64,000 bases of DNA from Spiroplasma sp. TIUS-1 (GTDB taxonomy: Bacteria; Bacillota_I; Bacilli_A; Mycoplasmatales; Mycoplasmataceae). A program made the position numbers and the translations under genes. The stretch covers positions 558,001 to 622,000 of the forward strand of contig NZ_CP048387.1 in assembly GCF_010365785.1 (NCBI RefSeq). The letters are read 5' to 3'. The notes under the pieces are model-generated. The model saw only the letters and a list, made by a program, of their open reading frames with translations. It was not told where the DNA came from and did no database searches. Below are positions 9,854 to 19,909 of this stretch, one piece after another (position 1 is the first letter of the stretch; every line of letters begins with the position of its first letter).

Positions 9854-10453
9854 TTATTTTTTAGCTGGTGCTTTTTTTACTGCAGGTTTAGCTGCTGGTT
9901 TTTTTGGAGCAGCTTTTTTAACTTCAACCGGTTTAGCTGCTGGTTTTTTTACAGCAGGTGCAGGTTTTGCAGCAGGTTTTACACTTACTGATTTTGCAGC
10001 AATTTTAGCTTCAACTTTTTTTGGCTCTGCTTTTACACTTGCTGGTTTTTTTACAGCAGAGGCCGCTTTCACAGCAGCTGTTTTTTTAACAGGTGTTTTT
10101 GCATGTGTTTCATGGATGTGTTCTTTAATAGTTGGAACAGTAATTCCTGAACCATTAATTGAAATACTTTCAATTTCAACTTTTGTATAAGGTTGTCTAT
10201 GACCATATACTTTATTTATATTTTTCTTAGGGTGGTATCTGATAACTCTAATTTTTTTACCTTTACCTTGTTTAAGTACTTTACCAACTACGACAGCCGA
10301 TTTAATCATTGGATCACCAATTTTATCATCAATCATAATTACTTCTGTAAAATAAACTTTTTGCCCATCTTTAGCGTCTAATTTTTCAACGTAAATAACA
10401 TCCTTTTCAGATACCATCAGTTGTTTTCCGCCAGTTTTAATAATAGCAAACAT
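9854..10453 (-). CDS. rplU: 50S ribosomal protein L21 with a long Lys/Ala/Pro-rich tail
   Basis: L21 normally has about 100-105 residues; this protein has 199. Residues 1-101 are a standard L21 core (FAIIKTGGKQ, KVLKQGKGKKIRVIRYHPKK, RQPYTKVEI). Residues 102-199 are low-complexity and strongly basic, made of K, A, P and V with repeats such as KPAAKP and one KPVEVKKA, like a histone-H1-type tail. ATG 10451-10453 follows a good SD (GGAGG); in-frame codons farther upstream belong to the leader RNA. The tail is in frame with no break, so it is not a sequencing artefact of the core. A related tail occurs on L20 in this window. Confidence 0.95.
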   Translation of the reverse strand: MFAIIKTGGKQLMVSEKDVIYVEKLDAKDGQKVYFTEVIMIDDKIGDPMIKSAVVVGKVLKQGKGKKIRVIRYHPKKNINKVYGHRQPYTKVEIESISINGSGITVPTIKEHIHETHAKTPVKKTAAVKAASAVKKPASVKAEPKKVEAKIAAKSVSVKPAAKPAPAVKKPAAKPVEVKKAAPKKPAAKPAVKKAPAKK

Positions 10454-10545
10454 TTTATGTCCTCCGTTTATACTCGCCTTGCATGTGGGTTTAATCCTCT
10501 TGTGTACATGCTTAAAGTGCGGTTGAAACAAATCAACCTTTAAAT
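10454..10545 (-). promoter_or_regulatory. L21-type ribosomal protein leader RNA
   Basis: The 5' region of rplU forms two hairpins on the minus strand: GGTTGA/TCAACC (10538-10521) and GCATGT/ACATGC (10511-10481). These are followed by the conserved-looking stretch AAGGCGAGTATAAACGGAGG directly before the ATG, as in the L21 leader described upstream of rplU in low-GC Gram-positives. It is expected to mediate feedback by L21 or a partner protein. The assignment is from memory of the motif; a covariance search would settle it. Confidence 0.65.
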
Positions 10546-10580
10546 ATTCTATATTATTAATGCTTTAAATTATATTTTTT

Positions 10581-10856
10581 TTAAAAGAGCGGCGGCAAAT
10601 CGTGAGATACTTCTTGCTTAATTAATGCTTTATTTGATTGAGTATTATCATATTCCATTTTAGTTCCACCGATTGTAACAGAAACCTTATCTTCATTCTT
10701 ATGATTAGACATAAAAACAACTCCACTAATAGATCCAATTAAACTATTAATTGCTGTAAATGATGAAGTTATAATACTTGCAATACCGTTTAAAAAACTT
10801 CCAGTCATTGATCCACCATAAACTTTTTGTTTTTCCTTTATGTTCAATTTTTTCAT
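10581..10856 (-). CDS. Bacteriocin-like peptide with double-glycine leader
   Basis: This is a 91-residue peptide. Residues 1-15 (MKKLNIKEKQKVYGG) look like a class II bacteriocin double-glycine leader, normally cut after GG by a C39-peptidase ABC exporter. The remaining 76 residues begin with a Gly/Ser/Ile-rich hydrophobic stretch with GxxxG spacings, then a charged segment (NHKNEDK) and end in HDLPPLF. It has an excellent SD (GGGAGG) 9 nt before ATG 10854-10856, so it is surely translated. No immunity gene or C39 transporter is adjacent; rsmI lies upstream behind its own terminator and the rplU operon follows. Whether it is antimicrobial is unknown. Confidence 0.65.
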   Translation of the reverse strand: MKKLNIKEKQKVYGGSMTGSFLNGIASIITSSFTAINSLIGSISGVVFMSNHKNEDKVSVTIGGTKMEYDNTQSNKALIKQEVSHDLPPLF

Positions 10857-10885
10857 TTAAATTTCCTCCCTTATCTATAACGTCA

Positions 10886-10921
10886 AAAAAATGAAAAATA
10901 TTTTATTATTTTTCATTTTTT
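10886..10921 (-). terminator. Terminator at the 3' end of rsmI
   Basis: 15-bp inverted repeat (left arm 10886-10900, right arm 10907-10921) with a 6-nt loop and T-run on the minus strand. It overlaps the last codons of rsmI and separates it from the bacteriocin-like gene. Confidence 0.7.
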
Positions 10922-11787
10922 CATAAGTCATATAAATAATTTCTATCAACATCATAAATTGCAACTATTTCTTTAATAGCTTGAGTTGATTTAATTCCTT
11001 GATTTACAAGAAAATTAACTTTTACTAATAATTCTTTATCACTCAATTTTTTAGCTTGCTGATGTTTATTTGTTTTAAAAACAACACATACCTCTCCTTT
11101 GTCTACAAATTCACTTGAATTAATATATTCACTGACTTCATTTATAGATCCACGAATAATTTCTTCATTTATTTTTGTAAGCTCGCGAGCTACTGTAACT
11201 TTAGACTCAGGAAAGTGATTATTAATTATTTTAATTGTGTCTTTGATTCTATGTATTGATTCATAAAAGCAAATCAATCTTTCATTTGAGTTTCCCACAG
11301 CGTTTTTTAATTGATCAACTAGTTTAGTTTCTTTTTTATCCAAAAAGCCTACAAATATATATTCATAGAAATACTGTGATGATGCAATCAGAGTATGGTT
11401 AATTGCTGTAGAACCACCAATACATACAATGTTTACATTCATTTGTTTATCTCAAATAAGGTGCTCAATTAGCCTCATTCCAGGATCTGACATACCAGGG
11501 AGTCCAGCATCCGATATAATTGCAATATTGTTATTTGCATTTAGACTATTAGTAATAGTGTCAGAGAGACTTAGTTCATTAAACTTGTGCAGTGAAACTA
11601 AGTGCTTTTTAATTGAAAAATTATTTAAAAGTACTTTACTAGTTCTAGTATCTTCACAATAAATAGTTTCGACACTATTCAATATTTCGATTGATCTTTT
11701 AGACATATCACCTAAGTTTCCAATTGGTGTAGAAACAACATAAATAGTTGGTCAATTATTTTTGTATGATTTTTGAATATTTAACAT
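10906..11787 (-). CDS. rsmI: 16S rRNA 2'-O-ribose C1402 methyltransferase RsmI
   Basis: RsmI (293 residues) uses SAM to methylate the 2'-OH of C1402 in 16S rRNA. Tetrapyrrole-methylase-fold motifs are clear: STPIGNLGDMS near the start, YCEDTRTSKVLL, SDAGLPGMSDPG, then FYESIHRI and VARELTKINEE. Two TGA codons (near 11452 and 10921) are read as Trp; ignoring them splits the gene. GGAGG precedes ATG 11785-11787. It follows greA closely. Confidence 0.95.
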
Positions 11788-11798
11788 AATTCCTCCAA

Positions 11799-11823
11799 TA
11801 AAAAAAAAAAAAACCATAGGTTT
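11799..11823 (-). terminator. Short-stem terminator after greA
   Basis: 5-bp stem AAACC/GGTTT with a 3-nt loop followed by a run of more than ten T on the minus strand. The short stem makes it weak, so read-through into rsmI is likely. Confidence 0.45.
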
Positions 11824-12298
11824 ATTTTATAGATTTAATTTGAATTTCATATGGTTGTTGGATGTTCTTTATTTTTACAACATCTCCAACTTTTTTACCT
11901 AAAATTGCTTCTGCAATAGGTGACTCGTTTGAAATTTTATTAAGAAATGGATCTGCTTCAATTGGCCCTACAATATAAAATGTATAAGTTTTTTTATTTT
12001 TTTTGTTTAACAACTCAACTTCTGTTCCAACTGCAACAAGTTTTTCTTTTGATGTAGATTTTTTTTCATCAATAATTGAAGCTTTTCTAATTTGCGCTTC
12101 AAGTTCTTTAATTCTTGCTTCTACTTCTGCTTGTCTATTTCTAGCTGCATCATAATCAGCATTTTCACTTAAATCCCCTTGTGCTCTAGCTTCAACTAGT
12201 TCTTCGATTACTTTTGGTCTTACAACTGTAATTAAATTATCTAATTCAATTTCTAATTGTTTAAGACCTTCTTTGGTTAAGATTACTGCATTGTCCAT
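11822..12298 (-). CDS. greA: Transcription elongation factor GreA
   Basis: GreA (158 residues) enters the RNA polymerase secondary channel and stimulates cleavage of backtracked RNA. The N-terminal coiled coil carries the acidic tip motif GDLSENADYDAARN, and the C-terminal FKBP-like half ends with SPIAEAILGKKVGD and VKIKNIQQPYEIQI. A promoter candidate lies upstream (12325-12353). Confidence 0.96.
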   Translation of the reverse strand: MDNAVILTKEGLKQLEIELDNLITVVRPKVIEELVEARAQGDLSENADYDAARNRQAEVEARIKELEAQIRKASIIDEKKSTSKEKLVAVGTEVELLNKKNKKTYTFYIVGPIEADPFLNKISNESPIAEAILGKKVGDVVKIKNIQQPYEIQIKSIK

Positions 12299-12324
12299 TT
12301 TTTCATTTCCTTTTAACTTGGTTT

Positions 12325-12353
12325 ATTATACCTAAATATTTATTTGAAACAAA
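12325..12353 (-). promoter_or_regulatory. Candidate promoter of greA
   Basis: On the minus strand TTTGTT (12353-12348), a 17-nt spacer and TATAAT (12330-12325) lie about 27 nt upstream of the greA start. Confidence 0.5.
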
Positions 12354-12371
12354 AAGAAAGAACTAAGTTCT
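12351..12371 (-). terminator. Terminator after the large lipoprotein gene
   Basis: AGAACT-T-AGTTCT hairpin (12359-12371) followed by a T/C-rich tract on the minus strand, 7 bases beyond the facing edge of the lipoprotein gene. The stem is short. Confidence 0.45.
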
Positions 12372-12380
12372 ATCAATTTG

Positions 12381-15299
12381 TTATTTTTTATTAATTTTAA
12401 TTATTACGTGTCTAATCGATTTGTCATACATTTCAGATGAATTTCCATAAACATCTCAAGTTTTGACATGTAAATACATAGCATTATCATTTGTATTACC
12501 CTGCTCAAAAATTTCAACTTGCTCTGCTTTAAAACTTGGTATAGTTAGTGAGTTTCTATGAAATAAGTTATTTGTAATATTATATACATTGTAATTTAAT
12601 CACTTTTGTTCTTGTTCTTTAGTTGCACCAACAACATTATTTTTATCAAGAAATCCTCATGATTCAATATCTTTAGGAACACTATTTCCATCTAATAAAA
12701 TTTTATTAAACATATTTTTTTGTACTTCGTTATTTGCAAAATCAATTTCATGCATTGGCCCTGATCCTGAATGAGATGAAAACCCTATTTCAGAAGTTAA
12801 GTCCAAAAAGTACGCATTATCAATTACTTGAATCTTATCTTTTTCTGGTAAAGTCTCAGCAATTAGTTTATCACCTACTTCAATAACCTTTGTATTATTA
12901 GTAATACCTGGATTTCCCGTTCAATCTTTATCATAGTTAACTCTAACTTGTTTTTGTTCCATCTTGGCATTAAGATTGGCAGGAATATTTGATCCCTGAT
13001 AGTTACTCAACATCATTCTAGCTCATATCTCTGTAACTTTTTTTAAAATATCATTACCGTAAATTGCTCTAATATTTTTAAATGATTTAGTATCTGGTAA
13101 TTCATTAAATCTATCTGATTTTTGTAACGTAAAATCAAAATATTTATTTTTATCATGAGGACCCATTAAAAAGTCTGCACCACTAGTCAAATAATGGTTT
13201 GGATCTGTAATTGGAATACCTCCTTTATTAAATGTCCCCAAAGCTTGTTGGGTTAAAATATTTTCATAACTATTATATTCTAATTCTTCTTCTGGTAGTA
13301 CTTCATTATCTCTAGATATAAATTCGTTCGTATTCCCTACAATTAAACCCATATAATTATTTGTATAATGATCTAAAAAATGTTGATGACCAAAATAGTC
13401 ATCTCACTTTTCAGTTGGGTTTTTTTCTATGCTAACTCACATAGGAAATTGGAAAGAATCAGTTCGAGGCAGTATTTTAAGCGATTCAAGTTCCTTTTTT
13501 GCAGAAACAGTTAAAGCATAAGAAATAGTAGATATTTGATTTGATTTAAAATTATCTGGTATCTTTCCCGGTTTTACTGTTCCAGCCTCTCCCATATGTT
13601 TCCACCAATTCATTGTTCAATTATTTTTGTCTTTAATTATCTCTGCAAATTTTTTTCTTAATTCAATATTATTATCAAAATTACTATTACCAATTGGTTT
13701 ATTTATAACAAATTCTTCAATTGTTTCTGGTTTTGTTATTTCTCCATGAAAAACATCAAAACCCTTAGTAATTGATGATTTAATATCTGCATTACTTGAT
13801 AATACAATTGGTTGATCCAATATCAATCCACCAAGACCTTGTTTTAAAAGTGTTGTATCTTTATTTTGCCCACCCATTTTAGAAAGATCTATTTTTGCCC
13901 CCTCAAACATAAAGTTAAAAGGAATACTAATTCAATCCTCTTGTGCTGATTTACCTGGGTATTTTGGCGCGGAAACATATGTTTCATTATGTATAAAAGA
14001 AAAACCTTTTTCTCCAGTTACAATAATTGAAGACTTTTTATTGGCAATAGGTTCTATTTTAAAGTTAACAACTTCTTCTTTTACCTCATATTCTTCTATT
14101 TTTTTAAAAAATGACGAAATAGCTTCTTGTTGTTCTTTATCATCTCAAAAATTTTCATAATAAGTTTCGCCATTATCTAGCATAACAGTATAGTGAATAC
14201 CAGCTTTTAATTCGCTTTGTGAAAATTCAGAAACAATATCTTCTATATAATTTTTTACATAATTAATTGGAAAATCAACTTTATAATCGTCATCCATATC
14301 CTTAAAATTATATTTATAATTTGTTATTGATAGTTCGTCGAGTTTATAGTTTCTATCTTCATCTTCTGGACTACGACCACCTGGTTCAGCTGGAGCCAAT
14401 TTTGAATTTTCATCATGTTTTATAAAGTAACTATATTCACCTTTTACAGTTCAATTATCTGGAGTTGATTTTCCAGTTGATTTGACTAAAACTGTAATTT
14501 TGCTATCAGAATCGAGATTATAAAAATTATCAACAATTTTTTGAACATTTTTTTGATCTTGTTCTCATTTCACACCATTTAAAAATATATCATAGTGCGT
14601 TCCCAATTCAAAATCATATCGAGTTGTACCATCATATGTAATTTTTCTATTAATCAAATTAACAACATAATTACTCAAAAATGTTTCTTTGTTTACTAAA
14701 GCTAAATCATTTGTTGGATCAAAGTTATATACATTATTTTTTGGAATTTTCATATTTGAAATATCAACTGGATTTAAAGCCTTTTTCACTTCTACTTGAT
14801 GAACTTGAACGTTAAATGACTTATTTTTAATGTCTGGAACTATTGAAGTTTTTGTGCTTTCATTTCAATATTCAAAATCAATAGTTGCATTTTCAATATC
14901 CTTAGAAATTCATGTATCAGAAAAAATTCTTAAACTCACATTAGAACTACCTGGCTCATTACTTATTTCTGAAATTCCAATTAATTGAGCTTTTTCTTCT
15001 CCACCTTCTATTGCCTCTCTAACTATATCGTTACCTGTTATTTTTCATCTAATAACATACCCTTTTAGAGGATTTTTAATTTTAATATCTACTATTTTAT
15101 TATTTGAACGAGGGGAACTTGTTTCTCCTTGTTTTGTAGGATCTTCCTGCGCATCAATATAAATTGCATTATTATTTACACCCGAAATAGCAATTTCTGT
15201 ATCGCCCAAAGAAAAATTACAAGCCGTTAAAATTATTGAACTTGATAACGGAATTGTAGCCATTGTAGAAATGAATAATAATTTTAATAATTTTTTCAT
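12381..15299 (-). CDS. Large surface lipoprotein with duplicated module, unknown function
   Basis: This 972-residue protein has a 26-residue lipoprotein signal peptide ending in lipobox LTAC (Cys27), so it should be lipid-anchored on the outer face of the membrane. The body is hydrophilic with no other membrane segment. Two regions look like copies of one module, around residues 205-295 and 345-430: each has a NYV..I segment, a G-T/I-HY strand (ELGTHYDIFLNG, KAGIHYTVMLDNG) and a following acidic helix. It reads through several TGA codons, all in the same frame. Its start lies 24 nt after the uvrC stop with SD TAGGAG, so it may be transcribed with uvrC. It could be an adhesin or binding protein; I cannot say which. 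Confidence 0.85.
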
Positions 15300-15323
15300 G
15301 TTCTCTCCTAAATAAAACTGTTT

Positions 15324-16889
15324 TTATTTGAATATTTTTTTCTCATGCTTATTTCTATAATTTGTAATTGCAAAATTATGAACGCGTTCTTGAAAAGAAT
15401 ATAATACCTTATACAAATTAGTTTTATAGTTTAATTTTATCATTATATTTTCTGAAATAACTATTGTATCTGTTTTGTGATTAGAGTTTTTTTGGAGTCC
15501 AATAACAAAAATATCTAATTCTAAATCTCGTAGAATTTCTTTTGCAGCATTTAATTGAATTATTCCACCGTCAACAATAATAAGATCTGGTAATTCAGAT
15601 TTATTTATTAATTTCTTTTGATATCTTCTATATAAGATATCTTTCATGCGATTATAGTCACCTTTTTCTTCAATATCGATATTTCATTTCCTAAAGTCTT
15701 TTTTTGATGGAACATTATTTTTATAAACAACCATAGCTCCAATTACTACATCATTTGATAAGTTTGCAATATCAAAAATTTCAATTGTATGAGGATATTT
15801 TTTCATACCAATAATTTGTTTCAATTCTGTAAGTGTATTGTAATTTATTGAGTCTTTATTTGAATTATAAAATTCTTCAGAATTTGTTTTTGCTAACTTC
15901 AAAAGTTCTTTTTCTACCATTGTGACTTTATCATTAATACTAAATAACTCTACCAATGTTTCACTTACAAGTTCAGTTGGTATAGTCACAATATCAGGTT
16001 TCATATTTTTTGAATAAAACTGAGTGATAAAGCTTTCAAATGCTTCATCGATTTCTTGTCCATTTAACTCATACGATTCTTGAAATGTATGTTGAAATTT
16101 ACCACCTAAATAAAATAATATTGTAAATACAATGTGTGTATCATTTGCAAAGAAGTTGATAACATGTCTATCTTTGTTTTCTTTTAATAATACATTTTGT
16201 TTTTGAACAAAAAAACCAATATGATTTATCATTTCCTTTATTTTTTGAGCTTGTTCAAACTGTAAATTACTTGCCGCTTTATTCATTCTAGTTACTAAAA
16301 TATTTTCTACATTATTAGTTTTGCCTTTAAAGAATTCTTTAATATTTTTTATTTGTTTATCATAAATTTCTTTTGAGACAACTTTAAAACAACCACCAAG
16401 ACACTGATCAATATGATAATAGATACACGGAATACCAGTTTTGCCTTTGCATCTTTTTAGCGGATAAATACTTTGTAAAATATTCAATATTCTCCTAGCA
16501 CTTGTACCCTCTGGGAATGGACCAAATGTATTTTGATATTTTTTAGATTTATAATTTCTGTGATATTCATATTGAGGGTCTTCTGATTTTGTAATTGAAA
16601 TATAGGGATAAGATTTGTCATCATTTAAAACAATGTTATATCTTGGTTTATGTGTTTTAATTAAAGTTTCTTCAAGTAGTAAGGCTTCTTTTTCACTATT
16701 ACAAATCATTGTTTTTATATCACTTATTTCTGATACTAATTTAGATGTTTTGTAATTTTGAGATTTTAAAAAATACTGGCTAACACGCTTTTTCAAGTTC
16801 TTTGCTTTACCAATATATATTATTTTATTGTCCTCATTGAAATATAAATAGCAACCAGGCTTTTCAGAAATATTTTTTAAATCAATCAT
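15324..16889 (-). CDS. uvrC: Excinuclease ABC subunit C, lacking the C-terminal HhH domain
   Basis: UvrC makes both incisions around UvrB-marked DNA damage. The N-terminal GIY-YIG nuclease (KPGCYLYFNEDNKIIYIGKAKNLKKRV), a UVR-type motif near LQFEQAQKIKEMI that contacts UvrB, and the RNase H-like endonuclease domain with IEIFDIANL and LPDLIIVDGG are present. The protein ends at 521 residues right after the HNFAITNYRNKHEK helix. The tandem helix-hairpin-helix region that usually follows (family length about 590 or more) is absent, and the stop is a true TAA. SD TTGGAGAT precedes the start. Confidence 0.93.
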
Positions 16890-16913
16890 TTTATCTCCAA
16901 TACTATTTTAAAT

Positions 16914-16949
16914 AAAAAAAGATATTTAATCTAAGATTAAATATCTTTT
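16914..16949 (-). terminator. Rho-independent terminator overlapping the ftsK stop
   Basis: 15-bp perfect stem (16918-16932 with 16934-16948) and T-run on the minus strand, spanning the ftsK stop codon. Confidence 0.82.
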
Positions 16950-19830
16950 AAAGATCTTCTTTTTTTAAGAAAACTTCTCTAGGTTTTGCTCCATTTTGAG
17001 GTCCAATAATTCCTTCTTCTTCAAGCTGATCAATTATTTTTCCTGCACGGTTATAACCGATTGAAAATTTTCTTTGTAATAACGAAGTGGAAGCTTTTTG
17101 TTGATCAACAATAAACCTAATAATTTCTTTAAGCATTGGATCAGAATTTGAGCTTCCTCCTTGTGAAGACGAACTTCCATCTTGTGACATTGAAATTTCT
17201 TCTTGTTCATATTCAGCGTCAAACATTTGTCTTTGTTGTTTAGCACAATGCTCAACTATTTTTTCAATTTCATCATCTGATATGTATGCTCCTTGAGCAC
17301 GTAATAATGATGACGATCCAGGTGGCATGTACAACATGTCTCCTCTACCAACTAGTTTTTCAGCACCTACTTGATCAAGAATTGTACGTGAGTCAATCTG
17401 TGAAGTTACTGCAAATGAAATACGTGTAGGAATATTTGATTTGATAACACCAGTAAGAACATCAACTGATGGTCTTTGTGTTGCTACAATCAAATGAATC
17501 CCCGCTGCTCGGGCCATTTGTGTTATGCGCATAATTGCCTCTTCAACACCTTTTCTGTCTCCTGTCATCATTAAGTCAGCAAGCTCATCAATAATAACAA
17601 CAATAAATGGTAATTTCATTGTGATATCTTTTTGTTTGTTATTAAAACCTTCAATATTTTTTACTGCATTTTGAGTAAATAACATATAACGTCTATCCAT
17701 CTCATTAATAACTTTTTTTAAAACATTGCTTGCTAACAACATATCATTAATAACTGGAGTTAATAAATGTGGAATATTTGCATACGCTGCAAGTTCAACT
17801 TTTTTAGGGTCAATCATAATAAATTTAACTTCATGAGGTTTTGCTCTCATCAATATTGAAGCAATTAATCCGTTAATCATAACTGATTTACCAGATCCAG
17901 TTGATCCAGCAACAAGTAAATGAGGCATTTTATCCAATTCACCAAATAACACTTCTCCAGTAACTGATTTACCAATTGCAAATAATAACTTTGAATTTGC
18001 TTTGTTTAAAGGTGGATTGGCTATTACACCTTTCATAGGAACAGCTAAAGGTGAAGTATTTGGAACTTCTATACCTACAGCCGCTTTACCTTGAATTGGA
18101 GCTTCTATACGGACATTTTGAGAGGCTAATGTTAATTTTAAATCATTTTCTAATTTAGTAATTGAGTTAACACGTGTTCCAGGTGCTGGGGTAATTTCAA
18201 ATTTAGTGATTGTTGGACCAGTATTGATATGAGTTATTCTTGCATCAACTTTAAATTGTTGTAACAATAAATTTATATTTGCTGCTTTAATTTCATTTTC
18301 AGCAACCTGTGAAGCCATTGCATTTGCACTATTTTTATCTTCTGCAAGAATGCTCATTGGAGGTAAGATATATGATTTATTTACAAACATTGGTTCTTGT
18401 TCTTTTGGTTTAACTTCAACCTTTGAAGCAACTTGTTTTGGTTCTTGTTGAATGTGGTTTATTGGATTTGATTTAATAATTGGAGAACTATAATTTCTAT
18501 TTTTGTATTGATCTTCAATTTCTTTTATTTCAACATTTTCTTCTTCTACTTCCATCAAGAAACTATCTAATGACGTTTGACCTGGATGATTTGCAGACTT
18601 AGCAACTGATTTTTTTTGCATTGGAGATATAGATGTATCTATTGAATATCCCTCATCACTAGTAATAACTTTTTTTGATGGTGTTGAAATTGATGTTGAA
18701 ATTACTTTTTTTTCTAAATTTTCATAAACATTAATTTCTTTTGTTTTTTTAAGACTCTGAGTATTATCTTTTAATGAATAAAATTCAGAGTCATTATTAT
18801 CAAAGTAATCACTTCTTTCAGTTAAAAATCCACTATCTATTTGTTTAGCACTATTAAAGACAATAGAACTAGGAGCTGAAGCACTTGCAATAAAACCTAA
18901 GTCATCAAAATCCATATCATTGTCAAAGTTATTATTTTTATTTTTTGTATAACTAGGGAATTCAATTGTTATATCACTTGCATTTGATGTTGATGCAACT
19001 TCTTCGTTGTCAATATCTCCACGTAAATTAAGTACATTAACTATTCCACCTCTTTTTGAAGAACCATTTATTTTTGATTTAACTGACAAAATTTTAAGAC
19101 GCTTATATTTTCTTTCTTTAAATTTTGGTCCTCATTTTTTACCAGGTCATCAGTATAAAGGGTGTCCAAAAAATATCCAAATTATTGTTAGAACAAAAGT
19201 TAATATTGAAATAATTCAAGCAATTGGTGTTGTTAGGTATGAAAATACACCAGTTAAGAAAGTACCAATAACTCCTCCACCAGCTCAAGCATTTCAAAAT
19301 GTTCCACTTTCTGAAATAAAGAAACTCTTTGGAGGGTTTGTTTTTGAAAATAATGATTTGTCTAATCAATGTTTTGTATATAAATCAAATGAGTTTTGAA
19401 ATATGTTTTTGTCTCAAAACTTATTATACATTGGGTTAAATTCATTACCATAATCTATGAATGAATTTATGAAAAAAATTGTTGAAGATATTAAGAAGCA
19501 AATTGAAACAAATACGACTGCAACTATAAATAAAAATCTCTTTTTAAATTTAATCTTTAATCCACAAAATATTAAAATACTTGTAATAAAAAGTATTAAA
19601 TAAATTGCGTACTTAAATCATCCAAATGGAAAAGCAAAAAATATTTCATCAATAAATCTTCCTATCATAGTCAATCTAAATGTTGCCATTATTGTGACAA
19701 ATAGTATTAATAAAGATGAAACAATTCACTTAATTGAATCAGGTTTTTTTTGTGTTCTATTAACACTAAAAGCCATTGTATAGTCATTTGGATCATTGTT
19801 GTTCATGTTACTTGTGTTATTATTCATCAT
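16948..19830 (-). CDS. ftsK: DNA translocase FtsK/SpoIIIE
   Basis: FtsK (960 residues) is a membrane-anchored ATPase that pumps DNA during division and resolves chromosome dimers. The N-terminus has about four membrane segments (residues roughly 35-215), then a variable acidic, Ser/Asn-rich linker of about 300 residues. The RecA-like motor follows, with Walker A AGSTGSGKSV, Walker B FIVVIIDELADLM and QRPSVDVLTG. A C-terminal gamma winged helix (LLQRKFSIGYNRAGKI) completes it and normally reads polar DNA motifs. AGGAG precedes two tandem ATG codons; the first (19828-19830) is used here, the second is equally possible. Confidence 0.95.
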
Positions 19831-19880
19831 TTTCTCCTACAAATTTTTTAGTATCATATTTATATATTATAAATGATAAA

Positions 19881-19909
19881 AAAAATAAACCATTATAGGG
19901 TTTATTTTT
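19881..19909 (-). terminator. Rho-independent terminator after the RNase J homologue
   Basis: Stem AAAAATAAACC / GGTTTATTTTT with a 7-nt loop, overlapping the stop codon at 19902-19904. Confidence 0.78.
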
